Below, piece by piece: positions 1 through 10,010 of a stretch of 64,000 bases of DNA. The stretch is taken from NCBI GenBank assembly GCA_001897525.1, contig MKTB01000004.1, positions 62,001 to 126,000 of the forward strand, given 5' to 3'. This DNA comes from Bacteroidetes bacterium 43-16 (GTDB lineage: Bacteria; Bacteroidota; Bacteroidia; Chitinophagales; Chitinophagaceae). The position numbers and the translations under genes are program-made. The notes beneath the pieces are model-generated. The model was not told where the DNA came from. It did no database searches and worked only from the letters and a program-made list of their open reading frames with translations. Within the stretch, counting starts at the first letter, position 1. Each line of letters begins with the position of its first letter.

Positions 1-134
1 ACTGGAGCAGCTTCTGGAGTTGCAGGTTGCTCAGCTACTGGAGTTTCACCTTCAGTTTTAGCTTCTTCAGTTCCACAAGATGCTGCGAATAAACCCATAG
101 CGATAGCGAAAACGCCTAATTTTAATGCTTTCAT
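1..134 (-). CDS. Small lipoprotein, C-terminus cut off by window edge
   Basis: The reverse strand reads from an ATG at 132-134 to the window edge, giving 44 complete codons with no stop. The N-terminus is a lipoprotein signal: MKALKLGVFAIAMGLFAASC, with lipobox FAAS followed by the acylated Cys. The visible mature part is low-complexity, rich in Glu, Ala, Pro and Thr. Such short acidic/Ala-Pro lipoproteins are common in Bacteroidota and no function can be assigned. The gene is divergent from the sigma factor gene at 417, and the 282-base gap between them must hold both promoters. Confidence 0.7.
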   Translation of the reverse strand, partial: MKALKLGVFAIAMGLFAASCGTEEAKTEGETPVAEQPATPEAAP

Positions 135-416
135 TTGATTGATTTTTTTAAGTTTTAAATTTGTTATTTGATGATTAATGCCGGATTCTAAAAAAGGTAA
201 CCCGGTTTTTCAGAAAAAAAATAATTTTTTTTTCAGGGGTTACATTTGAGGCTTTTTCGTATTAAATATTGTATAAAATTACTTACTCGGGTCATGCAGA
301 ACATTTACTTGTTATTTTTGTAGTGGAACAGATACCTTAAGGGGTATTAAGAACCGGTAGTTTATTTATATTAAATTGATCTAAATGCTCATTTTTGGGC
401 ACAAAAAGGATATACC
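135..416. other. Divergent intergenic region
   Basis: AT-rich spacer between the leftward lipoprotein gene and the rightward sigma factor gene. I see no ORF and no convincing TAnnTTTG element. An AAAAAGGAT stretch at about 404-412 looks like a ribosome binding site for the TTG start at 417. Confidence 0.4.
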
Positions 417-1013
417 TTGAGTAGACAAGTGATTTATACAGACCAGGAGCTGATAGCAGGCCTGGCACAGAGCGATAGTCATGTCATTGGTGAGATATAT
501 AAGTTATATCAACCCATGTTGACCAAATGGATGATCAGCAGGGGGGGGAATGAAACAGATGCTTATGACGTTTTCCAGGAAGGACTGGTAGTGCTTTATG
601 AGAAATCAAATGATGAGGCTTTCTGCCTCACCTGTAAATTAAGCACTTACCTGTTTGCTATCTGTAAACGGATATGGTTTAAGAAAAGCCAGTCCCAAAG
701 TGTGATCAGCAGCCTGGATATGGAGCAGGAAGGTGAAGAGGATGATGACCTGGACTTTGCAGCGTATGATGCCGACCTGAATGTACACCTGGAAAAGGAA
801 GCCCATTTGAATAAACTGGAGCAATCCCTGGAACAGCTGGGCAGCCCCTGTAACGAATTATTGAAAGCATTCTATATAGAAGATAAAAGTATGCTGGAAA
901 TAGCACAGCAATTCAGCTATACCAATGCTGAAAATGCTAAAACACAAAAGTATAAATGCCTGAACAGGTTGAAAAAGCTCTTTTTTTCAACTAAAATGGC
1001 CTTAAATGTATAA
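417..1013 (+). CDS. ECF-type RNA polymerase sigma factor
   Basis: 198 aa, the size of ECF sigma factors. An N-terminal sigma-70 region 2-like segment (about residues 20-90, with a YDVFQEGLVVLYEK helix) recruits core RNA polymerase and the -10 element. A C-terminal region 4-like helix-turn-helix follows (about 125-190, with a LLKAFYIEDKSMLEIAQQF stretch). I accept the TTG start because AAAAAGGAT lies at a suitable distance upstream and no in-frame ATG precedes the conserved domain. The next gene, a membrane-anchored protease, starts 5 bases after the stop, so the two are co-transcribed and the protease gene sits where an anti-sigma factor gene usually does. The regulon is unknown. Confidence 0.85.
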   Translation: MSRQVIYTDQELIAGLAQSDSHVIGEIYKLYQPMLTKWMISRGGNETDAYDVFQEGLVVLYEKSNDEAFCLTCKLSTYLFAICKRIWFKKSQSQSVISSLDMEQEGEEDDDLDFAAYDADLNVHLEKEAHLNKLEQSLEQLGSPCNELLKAFYIEDKSMLEIAQQFSYTNAENAKTQKYKCLNRLKKLFFSTKMALNV

Positions 1014-1018
1014 ACGTG

Positions 1019-2125
1019 ATGATACATTTGTTAAATGTTGAAGAATGGGCAGAGCGCTACCAGAATGGAGATCTCCTGCCGGAGGAGCTTAAAATGTTAC
1101 ATGCGACCTTAGAGGAAGATAGCGTATTGAATAAGGCTTTTGAACAAGCTTTACAAATACAGGTATTGATCAAAGAGCATGCCCGCAAGACCCATTTAAA
1201 ATCTAAACTGGCACAGGCTGCGGTGCAGCACAGGGCACAATCTGGCCTGGAACTGCAACATGAGCCTGCTAAAGCGGCTCCTAAAACGGGCGTTTGGATG
1301 GCTGTAAAACGCTATTGGAAGCCAATATCTGCAGCGGCAGGTATTGCTTTATGCTCTTCCCTGTTTACCTATACCCTTACAAAGGATACTAAATCAAAAA
1401 ACAACCAATATGTATTGCTGAAAAGAGATATTGAGTCGATCAAAAAGTCTCAGAATCAAATCATCAGCAATATGAAGCAAACGGAGAGCAGTACCCCTGT
1501 TCCCCCGGTTGAGAACCCGGGCACTTTCGGTGGTTCCGGTTTTGCTATAAATAATGACGGCTATTTCACTACAAACTATCACGTGGTAGAAAAAGCAGAT
1601 TCTATTTACCTGCAGATGAGCAATGGTAAGTTTTTTAAAGCTTCTGTGATCAAGGTAAATCCTGAGGCAGACCTGGCCATCCTTAAAGTTGAAGATAAAA
1701 ATTTCAGCTTCAAGCAGCCCCTTCCTTATACTATAGACAAAAATGTAGCTTTACTGGGCCAGCGTATCTTTAGTATCGGTTACCCTAAAGATGAGGTAGT
1801 TTATAATGAAGGCTATATCAGCAGTGAGAAGGGTTATGATGGCAATACTTTAGCTTATCAGCTGGAGATCACGGCCAACCCCGGCCAGAGTGGTGCCCCG
1901 GTACTGGATAATAATGGCAATATCATCGGTATCATCACGGGTAAACAAAATAATACAAGTGGAACTACTTTCGCGGTACATGCCGAGCAATTGGTGAAGA
2001 TGATCGCTGATCTTTCTAAAGACAAGAAAGTAAACCTGAACAATAAGAACCGTTATAGTACCAATCCTCGTCCTGAGCAGGTAAAATCGCTGAGAGAGTT
2101 CGTTTGTGCGGTAAGAGTGTATTAA
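1019..2125 (+). CDS. Membrane-anchored trypsin-like serine protease (HtrA/DegP-like catalytic domain)
   Basis: 368 aa from the ATG at 1019 (a GTG at 1016 is also in frame). A cytosolic N-terminal region of about 100 residues precedes one transmembrane helix (about 102-121), then a linker and a periplasmic chymotrypsin-fold protease. The catalytic triad is visible: His188 in NYHVV, Asp218 in EADLAILKV, Ser291 in GQSGAP. No PDZ domain follows, unlike DegP. The cytosolic part is short, helical and charged, as in Bacteroidota anti-sigma factors, and the gene is directly downstream of an ECF sigma gene. It may therefore bind the sigma factor and link periplasmic proteolysis to its release. That role is inference; the protease assignment is firm. 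Confidence 0.85.
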   Translation: MIHLLNVEEWAERYQNGDLLPEELKMLHATLEEDSVLNKAFEQALQIQVLIKEHARKTHLKSKLAQAAVQHRAQSGLELQHEPAKAAPKTGVWMAVKRYWKPISAAAGIALCSSLFTYTLTKDTKSKNNQYVLLKRDIESIKKSQNQIISNMKQTESSTPVPPVENPGTFGGSGFAINNDGYFTTNYHVVEKADSIYLQMSNGKFFKASVIKVNPEADLAILKVEDKNFSFKQPLPYTIDKNVALLGQRIFSIGYPKDEVVYNEGYISSEKGYDGNTLAYQLEITANPGQSGAPVLDNNGNIIGIITGKQNNTSGTTFAVHAEQLVKMIADLSKDKKVNLNNKNRYSTNPRPEQVKSLREFVCAVRVY

Positions 2126-2128
2126 AGC

Positions 2129-2470
2129 TTACCAGGCAAGGTCTTCATCTTCAGGCTTTGACGGAGGGTTTTCGAGTTTTGAAATATTTTTTTCCAATTG
2201 CCGGTCTATAATCAGATCGGCAATTTTTTTTGCGATATCCCCTCCTGCAGCCATCACTTCTTTGATCTTTTCTTCAAAAATATCAAGCCGGTAGAGCCTG
2301 GAAAACAATTCTTCCAACTGGTACTGCATCATATAGCGCACCTTATCTGCCAGGGCAGCGGCAAGCTTTTCCCTGCTGATATAGTCGGCAACATGCTCCA
2401 GTTCAAAACTGTTGCCGATCACTTTTTCCAATGCATCCCGGTGTCTCGAAAATTCATACTGATCTTTCAT
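2129..2470 (-). CDS. Hypothetical protein downstream of sprA
   Basis: 113 aa from the ATG at 2468-2470, preceded by AAGAAGGATT as a plausible ribosome binding site; an in-frame upstream start at 2497 would overlap the sprA 3' end. The protein is charged and predicted mostly helical, with no signal peptide or transmembrane segment. It ends in a Pro/Glu/Asp-rich tail. I recognise no domain. It probably belongs to the ruvA-sprA transcript, because its start is 14-16 bases past the sprA stop. The convergent protease gene ends 4 bases away at 2125. Confidence 0.6.
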   Translation of the reverse strand: MKDQYEFSRHRDALEKVIGNSFELEHVADYISREKLAAALADKVRYMMQYQLEELFSRLYRLDIFEEKIKEVMAAGGDIAKKIADLIIDRQLEKNISKLENPPSKPEDEDLAW

Positions 2471-2483
2471 AATCCTTCTTATC

Positions 2484-5400
2484 TTATTGTCCGGCAAATG
2501 TGAAGGTTAACCGTAATCCACCCCTTGTTGTGGTGAGCGGGAACGATGTATTCACATAAGGATTGCTTTGTTTGCGGTCAAAATAAAACTGGATCTGCAG
2601 GTTATCATTAATGATGTAGTCGATCGTAGGCATAATAGAGATCACCCGCTGGCCCATAGTCGCTACACGTTCATCCATAGCTATATAAGTATTGGTCGTC
2701 ACATCATCCCGGATACCGATATCACATTTAATGTTCAGGTCATTCTTCAACTGGCGGCTGCCAAACAAAGAGAAAGGCAACCTTAGTCCACGTACCCGGT
2801 AACCAAAGCCGAATTCAAAGGTGGAAGATTTGGTTTCACTCACCTGGTAATCGATCAGGCTCAGACTCACCATTCTTGATTTCCCGTAATCTACCCTCAT
2901 CGTCAGGTTGTTCTTAAAGGCTGCATTGAAGCCCAGGATAGGTCCGAAGTTCTCATTGATGGTCACATTAGGCACCTGGAAGAAGGGTACATAATTATTA
3001 GAATTAGAATCAATGAACGAAGGGAAACCTACGCCGATCAAGTCAGAGTACAGCAATGAGTTGGTAAACGAATTCATACTCATCTTACCCGTATAGTTAT
3101 GGTTCAGGGTAAATGAATTCATAATATCGGAAAAGAACTCCAGGTTAGACAAGCCGGTATAAGTTACGCGCCAGTTAGGCATCGGGAAATAATACCTGAA
3201 CGGGTTGCTCCTGATATTGTTGCGGTCATACTGGATCAATGGAATGTTACTGGCATCTTTGCCGGAATAAGCGGCCAGGAATGCCGGGATCAATACATCC
3301 TGGGAGAAGCCGGTGTATCCTTTGCTATAATTTGGATTGTTCGGGTCTCTTGTTCCCCCGGTATAGGGGTTTACGGTACCCAGCCGGTCAGAGATCACCG
3401 GCCTGTTACCGACGAAGTTCCGGTAGTTGGCATCGATCTCATTCGGCTTTCCACCACCAAACATGGTTGAGATACCTATATAGGTCATATCAAATGTACC
3501 AGTCAGGTATGGGTTGATCTGGTTAAAATCGCCCGTCACCTCATTATATTTATTGATCCTGGATTGATTCCTCGTAAAGTTGCTGGACCAGTTAAGGTCG
3601 ATACGCATTTCCCGGATCGGTTCTAATACTGCTTTAATATTATAGGCCTGGGTATACCTTTGCTGCATCATCCCGTTAAACAAACTATCTTTTGAAAGAT
3701 TGTTATTTAAGATTTGCTGATCCAGCCAGTATTGATCGGGCTGATAGCCTAAAGCAAAACCTAATCCATTGGCATTATTACGCATATTAGCGCCGAAATA
3801 ATTGGTGCTGTCCATGTAGCCCGGCAATACGGTACCGCTGTTTTCAGAATAGTCGACATTGATGTTCTTGATCATGGTAGCAAATCGTAACAGTGCTTTC
3901 GAACCATTGGTCATCTCCGGCACGACCGCCCTTTTCGCTTTACGCCAGGCGATGATCGCCTTACGGTATCTCAGTCTTTCGTCTTTTCTTAATTTCTTAA
4001 GTGCTGCCGATACATCTCTTACCGCCATGGTATCACTACCTTTTACATCTTTGGCCGTAAATTGTTTCTTTTCCGGCTTAGGAGGTACGAGGGATTGTTT
4101 TTTCTTTTTCTCTTCTTTTTCATCCTTCTCGTCTTTCTTGCCCCCGTTTTTATCATTACTGCCAATACCACCGATCACGGAAGCTTCTTTCCCCAGCTTG
4201 TCGCTCATTTTCAGCTTGTCTTGGGTAGACAGGTTTTTCTTCGGCAAAGCTTTATTGGCCTCTCTTAAATAGCGGCTACGGCTGTAAAGCTGTGTGAAGT
4301 TAAAAGCACCGTTGACCTGCTTCAGTTGCGTATTGGTAATAATATTCCCCTGACTATGTGCCAATAATGATGCTGCGGTCCAGTCATAATTAGCATTATA
4401 GATCATATTAATGGTCGTCCAGCTCAGGAAAGGAAACTTACTGGTCGGGAGATTGTAGGCTATATCTACTTTCTGTGTAAAGTAGGTATTCCTTCCAAAG
4501 TCTGACAGGGCATCAAACAAAGAATCTCTTTTAGAACGGTTATTGATCCTGCCATAAGGCTCATCGATCCTGGATATATTGTTAGCCTGGTAGTTCAGGG
4601 ACAAGGAGCGGGTAAACTCCCATCTTAAATTATAATTCCTGTTCCAGATAAAGTTTTTATAGTAATAAGGTGGCAATTCATAATCTCCGTCATCTACATT
4701 TCTCAGGATGGTCTCATTAAAGGTACGGTCCAGGCTGTTTCTGAAGGTAAAGGAGTTAGGCAAATAGTTGAAATTAAAATCTCTGGCAAAAGCGAGCCAT
4801 GGAGATTTTGACTTGATCATTTTCTTAAACGGCTCAAAAGGTTTAGTAGCTACCGCATAGGTATAACCTAAGCCAAGCTTCTGATCTGTAAACTCATCGC
4901 TTTGAATCAATGGATTACGTGTGTATTGCTTCAGGTAAGAATAGTTTAAGTCGAAGTTTTTAATGCTCCAGGGCTTGGGCTTTCCTGCTTTTTGCGGATT
5001 ACCCAGGATACGCATATTGTTCACATTAAAGCTGGTAATAGACCTGAAGTCCTGTGCCGCTTCTCTCAATGCACGACGCTGATCGCCGGAATATCGGTTA
5101 AGTTTATCCTGGAAGATGACATCAATATCATAAGGGTCGTACTCCGGATTTGCTGTGTTCTGAGAATAGCCTGCAAAAACCGGTAACTGAAGACCCAGCT
5201 TTGCCGGGAACAATTTACCTAAATTCAAGTTGGCATTTCCCTCATAGCTATAGTAATCTTCACGCGCCCGGTCATTTACCCGCTGATCAATACTTCCGTA
5301 GCCTTTAGTATGCATAGAGCCTCCGACGTGCAAGCTACCTAAGTCGGCCAGCTGAGCATTCACCTGTGCCGTAGCGGCATAACCGGAACGCTCATCGGTA

Positions 5401-8400
5401 CCGGCATTTCTCAATTCATTGAACCAGACCTCTACACATTTTGCCAAACCGTCATCACCTGGTGTCTGAGTGGTCCTTTTAGGGTTCAGTACCCCCAGCA
5501 TAATATTTTTAACCTCTCCGAAGTTAGGGCTACCGATTACCTTGATCAGGCGGCCATTCCTGTCCACGCCCTGGAAAGGCAGTACAGAAGAAGCCCCGGT
5601 GGCATTACGGTCATTTTTCAGGTTGATCAGGTCTTCGAGATTGATCTCCATATTATTCGCTTCCGGCCACACCTCTTCTGCAGTTATAGCTGCAGACCTA
5701 GGCAGGGTAACGGACAATGGAACCTGGAATTCATAATAATTGCGTACATAATCGGAACCGATACGGATAAAGGCGACCAAATCACCGTCACGTACTGCCG
5801 GTTGATTTTCTACCGATTCTGCATGTATAAACATTTTCAATTGCTTATACTGTCTCATATTCACCCCGAACTCTTTAAATACGCCGCGCGCATCACCATC
5901 TTTAAGGCCACAGATCTGTACCGCCAGAGATTGCTCATCGGCTCTTAACTGCTGCCCGGTAGTAGCCATCTGCAACTGGCGCTGAATGCCCGGAGGTATT
6001 TTATAAGGAATCGGTGTTTTATTACTGTTTTGAGCCACGTTTACATTGGTAATACCAAAAGTGGTGGTTCTCTGGTCTTCTTCCGGAATATTCTCTCCCG
6101 GGTTGATCAGGGAGAAATTATACCTTCTCCACATGCTTCTTTCAAACTCCAGCCTGGCGAAACGCAAGGTCGTTTGCTCCTGGAAGCCGTTCATGAACAT
6201 CCTTACGAAGCGGATACTCCTGAAATCACTGATACCGCCTATTTTGGCATCAAATTCTTTGATAGGGATCTTGATCTGGTACCAGGTATTGATACTTTGA
6301 GTTTTATCGGGCAGGGTTACATTTACTTCGCGCTTATCTACAATATGATTGGTACCGACCTGCATATTCGGTTCCATCTTTATTCTATACTGGTAGTAAG
6401 ATTCAGATTCATTGAGGGTATTATCCCTGTTGATATCTTCCGATTCAGGGAAAGAGGTTCCGGCTGTGGTTTGAGAGCCGCCGTTGTCATTCAATACAGG
6501 AGAGTTCCCTTGTGGATTATTAAAATAGCGGTAACGCTCCAGCACCCCGTTATTCTCCGCATCATGATCAGAGTTGTAAAAATGCTTAAAGTTATCAGAA
6601 GAGGGGTCATTGAATAATTTTTGATAAGCCGGGGAGCCTGTGCCTAAAACACCACCTACCTGAGTTAAGAAAGTTTCAAAAAACTCCTCTCTTTCTTCCC
6701 GGTCATCCAGAGCATCGTAGCCCACATCCTGAGTAGCCCTGGCTGCAGGGTCCTGGTCAAAGGCACGTACGATCTGTTGCTGGAATTTAGGAATATAGCC
6801 CCAGATAGTGCGGTCCAGCTTATCTATATTCTTAGGATAGGTGATCCCGTTTTCAAAAGCCAGGCGTGAATCTTTCAGTACATCTTCAGAAACGTTACCC
6901 AGGTTGAAATACAGGTAACCGCCATTGCTGGTCCTGTTATATATAAAGGGATCCAATACCCAGAAAGTCAGGTATTCTACATTGGTCTGTTCAAAGTCAC
7001 TCTGGTCCAGCGCACGCTGGATACCTCCCCAACGGGCTGCGGGGTTTAAGAGGTCACCTGTGGCCGGGTCAACATTATTGGCATCAAAGTTATAAGGTCC
7101 TCTTATCGTCGGGTTATAGTTCAGGTCAAATGTAGTGAGGATGCTCATGGCATTCTGTACATCCAGTCCCGGAAATACTTCTTTGATCTGTACCTGTCTC
7201 CAGTAGTCCTGCAGTCGCGTATCATTATTTACACTGGCCGGAGAATTGGGTCCGCCTTCATTCAACTGCGGTTCAATATTGTACCAGGACAGGTTGGCGC
7301 GGTTCATTCCGGACCGTAAATCATTGATTAAACTCGCTTCAGGAAACAATACATTGTTGGTCGGGCCCACCGCATCCAGTGGCACACTGGATAAACTCCA
7401 GCTATTTGCCGGGTAGCGGATGTCGTAGCTGTTACTGGCCCCTTCAAAATCATCTACATAGTTTGTTCCGCCTGCATCGCCGTCAAGGTCTACAAACCTG
7501 GAGTGGCCGGGGAAGATACCGGCAACTTCTGCACTACCGGAGATCAGGGAAGGAGCAGAGGTACTGTAAAAAGGAAGTTTGTCCACCAGCCTGGTCAGCC
7601 AGGGTGCTTCTGATTGGTAATTGACATCGGCACCAACGACTGTATTTTTGATCGGGTCATAGCCACTGGTCACCTTTTGTGTAAAGGGCCGTTCTGCCAG
7701 TCTCATATAGGTAGCCCCTAAGGTAAGTTTATCATTGGCATAGTAATCGAGCCTTGTCCCCATAAAACTCTGGGTAGTCTGGCCGAACGTTCCGTTATCT
7801 TCATAAGAAATATTGATCGGCTGGCCGGAGTTCAGTAAACCCGTGTTCAGGATACGTACAACCCCCATTCCATAATCTACGGAGTAATCGGTACCTTCCA
7901 TCAGTCTTTGTCCACCTACCGATACGGATACGGAACCCTGCGGTATGTTGAAGCCATTCAACCTGATCTCGGAACCTCCGCCTGAGTATTGAAATTCACC
8001 CTTGATGAGGAAACGGTTATTTTGCTGCTGCTGTATAGCCACCGCTTTGGTGGAGTCATAAAGGATCTGGTAAATGTATTTTCTTTCTAAATTCGGATCA
8101 TTTCCCAGAGCCGGTTTGAGCGTTCTGCCAAAGGGTTGCAAGGTGGGGAAGATGATCTTACCATTCCTGCTGTTGACTGTAAGCCCTTCTACAAAGTCAA
8201 AAACACCATCCGGGAACGGATCATTCTGGGGGTTAAGCCGGTCGAGGTTCAATAAGGAAATAATGGGAATACCTGCGCTTGGTCCTTCAGGTAAGAAGCG
8301 TTTGTTCCCACCCCCGGGATCCTGGTAAAGTACATTCAGCCTGAATTTATCTTTAGATATATTCATGCCTTGCAGCGAGTACACATTCTTCATCATCAAA

Positions 8401-9971
8401 TCCCAGATAGGAAGATTCACCCTGGGGGCGGTACCTTTCAATAACTTCAGGAAGATCACTTTTTGTGCACTACTGTCCGGAGGCAGATCCTCTGAGAATT
8501 CCCCTACCTGGTGTACCTCACCATTATAGGTATAGCGATAAGCAACAGCCACCACATCATCCGGGTTGGGGGTCATGGTCAGCAAAGAGATATAACCCAG
8601 TTGTGGCTGGAAATAAAATTCATTATCATTCAACTTCCTCACGGTAACGCGCTGAAATTGCTCCCCTTCTCTCAGCCCCATAGAGATCGCACCCTGCGTA
8701 GCAGTACTTTGCATCCTTGCCATCGGGTTCTGGTTCAGGTTTTGATAGAGTGCATTGGACCTATTGTCCGGGTAAGGCGTTCCATTACCGGTGCGTAAAC
8801 TTGCATTGTAAGGATTGGCCTCACCAAGGTCCATAAAGGCCATCGCATCCCTGATCCCTTGTGTGCTCCCGGTACGGTTGGTGACCCACACCTCGACTTT
8901 ATTGATCATTACCTGGGATTTAATAATAGGAATCTCAGACATTGCGTTGTCGTAGTTCTCAAAGAAATACTGGCCTAGGAGGAAGTGCTTGTTCTCATCA
9001 TAATCATTGATCATGAGTTCAAAATCCTGGGTCATAGCACCTCCTTTGGTGGTCATGGACCTTCTTTGTGATTTTTGTTGCGAAATCACGTTGGTCATCC
9101 ATAATTTACCCCATTGGGTCTGCACTTTTAAGCCGAACAGCGAAGACACGCCCGGTGTCAGTGCACTGCGTAAAGGGAAACTGGTATTACCCAGTTCAAT
9201 TTTTTTAATGATCTCATCTTCCTTCCCCGTATACTCCAGCCGGCGCATTTCCTGCATCTCACCGAAGTTGGAAAGGGTATTATTACTGATGTTCAGCTTC
9301 ATCTTATCACCTATCTGGGCCACAAGATTCACATTCATCTGCATATCGAAATCAGGAATAGCGTATTTCTGATTTCTGAAGGGGATATTCGGGTTTTTTA
9401 AATTCTGGGAGAAGAAACCTGCCATAACGGTAAGATTTCCCTGTGGTTTGATGTCCAGTTTGGTACCGCCAAAGAGCCGGTCAAAAACGCCTTCTTTATT
9501 CAGGGCAGGCAGATCGGGCTTTTGGTTGAACATACCCAAAGCTTCGAGCCTTTCATTAAAATATTCGTTTTCATCCTGCCTGGAACGGTATTTATAATAC
9601 TCATCAAAGCTCATTTCTGTTGGATTCCTGAAATTAAGGTCTCCTATCTTTTCAATAAAGCGGTAAGTATTTGAATCGGGATCATATTCTACCGATTTCT
9701 GTATGTTCTTCGGGTCATTAAAGTCAAAGTAGCTGGCCGCTGTTGTGTCCCCGGTGCCGGAAGGTCCGGCCTGGGCCTTATCCTTAACGGGAAACTTTAA
9801 GCTATCTTCTGCAGCAGCACCTGCTTCCAAATACGGGTCCTGGCTATCGGCCCATGTCCACAAATCCGTAAAACGGCCAAAGCCACCACTCGCCACTTGA
9901 GAAACAAATGCCGTGGTTGCTATCACCCCTAATACTCCCAGCCCTCTGTATATTTTGCGTTTTGTATTCAA
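2484..9971 (-). CDS. sprA: Type IX secretion system outer-membrane translocon SprA (SOV)
   Basis: 2495 aa, the normal size of SprA (about 2,400-2,500). SprA forms the very large outer-membrane beta-barrel through which type IX cargo, recognised by its C-terminal sorting domain, reaches the cell surface; in gliders it also exports adhesins. A short N-terminal signal-like hydrophobic segment (about 9-27) is followed by long stretches of alternating aromatic/polar strands rich in Asn, Tyr and Arg. A Lys/Glu-rich low-complexity insertion lies at about residues 1930-1960. The gene starts 39 bases after the ruvA stop, a linkage known from other Bacteroidota. The nuclease gene at 28929 encodes a probable client. 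Confidence 0.93.
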   Translation of the reverse strand: MNTKRKIYRGLGVLGVIATTAFVSQVASGGFGRFTDLWTWADSQDPYLEAGAAAEDSLKFPVKDKAQAGPSGTGDTTAASYFDFNDPKNIQKSVEYDPDSNTYRFIEKIGDLNFRNPTEMSFDEYYKYRSRQDENEYFNERLEALGMFNQKPDLPALNKEGVFDRLFGGTKLDIKPQGNLTVMAGFFSQNLKNPNIPFRNQKYAIPDFDMQMNVNLVAQIGDKMKLNISNNTLSNFGEMQEMRRLEYTGKEDEIIKKIELGNTSFPLRSALTPGVSSLFGLKVQTQWGKLWMTNVISQQKSQRRSMTTKGGAMTQDFELMINDYDENKHFLLGQYFFENYDNAMSEIPIIKSQVMINKVEVWVTNRTGSTQGIRDAMAFMDLGEANPYNASLRTGNGTPYPDNRSNALYQNLNQNPMARMQSTATQGAISMGLREGEQFQRVTVRKLNDNEFYFQPQLGYISLLTMTPNPDDVVAVAYRYTYNGEVHQVGEFSEDLPPDSSAQKVIFLKLLKGTAPRVNLPIWDLMMKNVYSLQGMNISKDKFRLNVLYQDPGGGNKRFLPEGPSAGIPIISLLNLDRLNPQNDPFPDGVFDFVEGLTVNSRNGKIIFPTLQPFGRTLKPALGNDPNLERKYIYQILYDSTKAVAIQQQQNNRFLIKGEFQYSGGGSEIRLNGFNIPQGSVSVSVGGQRLMEGTDYSVDYGMGVVRILNTGLLNSGQPINISYEDNGTFGQTTQSFMGTRLDYYANDKLTLGATYMRLAERPFTQKVTSGYDPIKNTVVGADVNYQSEAPWLTRLVDKLPFYSTSAPSLISGSAEVAGIFPGHSRFVDLDGDAGGTNYVDDFEGASNSYDIRYPANSWSLSSVPLDAVGPTNNVLFPEASLINDLRSGMNRANLSWYNIEPQLNEGGPNSPASVNNDTRLQDYWRQVQIKEVFPGLDVQNAMSILTTFDLNYNPTIRGPYNFDANNVDPATGDLLNPAARWGGIQRALDQSDFEQTNVEYLTFWVLDPFIYNRTSNGGYLYFNLGNVSEDVLKDSRLAFENGITYPKNIDKLDRTIWGYIPKFQQQIVRAFDQDPAARATQDVGYDALDDREEREEFFETFLTQVGGVLGTGSPAYQKLFNDPSSDNFKHFYNSDHDAENNGVLERYRYFNNPQGNSPVLNDNGGSQTTAGTSFPESEDINRDNTLNESESYYQYRIKMEPNMQVGTNHIVDKREVNVTLPDKTQSINTWYQIKIPIKEFDAKIGGISDFRSIRFVRMFMNGFQEQTTLRFARLEFERSMWRRYNFSLINPGENIPEEDQRTTTFGITNVNVAQNSNKTPIPYKIPPGIQRQLQMATTGQQLRADEQSLAVQICGLKDGDARGVFKEFGVNMRQYKQLKMFIHAESVENQPAVRDGDLVAFIRIGSDYVRNYYEFQVPLSVTLPRSAAITAEEVWPEANNMEINLEDLINLKNDRNATGASSVLPFQGVDRNGRLIKVIGSPNFGEVKNIMLGVLNPKRTTQTPGDDGLAKCVEVWFNELRNAGTDERSGYAATAQVNAQLADLGSLHVGGSMHTKGYGSIDQRVNDRAREDYYSYEGNANLNLGKLFPAKLGLQLPVFAGYSQNTANPEYDPYDIDVIFQDKLNRYSGDQRRALREAAQDFRSITSFNVNNMRILGNPQKAGKPKPWSIKNFDLNYSYLKQYTRNPLIQSDEFTDQKLGLGYTYAVATKPFEPFKKMIKSKSPWLAFARDFNFNYLPNSFTFRNSLDRTFNETILRNVDDGDYELPPYYYKNFIWNRNYNLRWEFTRSLSLNYQANNISRIDEPYGRINNRSKRDSLFDALSDFGRNTYFTQKVDIAYNLPTSKFPFLSWTTINMIYNANYDWTAASLLAHSQGNIITNTQLKQVNGAFNFTQLYSRSRYLREANKALPKKNLSTQDKLKMSDKLGKEASVIGGIGSNDKNGGKKDEKDEKEEKKKKQSLVPPKPEKKQFTAKDVKGSDTMAVRDVSAALKKLRKDERLRYRKAIIAWRKAKRAVVPEMTNGSKALLRFATMIKNINVDYSENSGTVLPGYMDSTNYFGANMRNNANGLGFALGYQPDQYWLDQQILNNNLSKDSLFNGMMQQRYTQAYNIKAVLEPIREMRIDLNWSSNFTRNQSRINKYNEVTGDFNQINPYLTGTFDMTYIGISTMFGGGKPNEIDANYRNFVGNRPVISDRLGTVNPYTGGTRDPNNPNYSKGYTGFSQDVLIPAFLAAYSGKDASNIPLIQYDRNNIRSNPFRYYFPMPNWRVTYTGLSNLEFFSDIMNSFTLNHNYTGKMSMNSFTNSLLYSDLIGVGFPSFIDSNSNNYVPFFQVPNVTINENFGPILGFNAAFKNNLTMRVDYGKSRMVSLSLIDYQVSETKSSTFEFGFGYRVRGLRLPFSLFGSRQLKNDLNIKCDIGIRDDVTTNTYIAMDERVATMGQRVISIMPTIDYIINDNLQIQFYFDRKQSNPYVNTSFPLTTTRGGLRLTFTFAGQ

Positions 9972-10010
9972 ACCAAACGATCAAATTAAATTTTGTTCAA
10001 CTATTTTTAA

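Noticed and set aside
3859-4272. 137-codon hydrophobic-looking frame antisense to sprA
   Set aside because: Its Phe/Ser-rich sequence is simply the complement of the Lys/Glu-rich insertion of SprA.
6030-6617. 195-codon open frame antisense to sprA
   Set aside because: sprA is continuous over 7.5 kb and no start or ribosome binding site supports the antisense frame.
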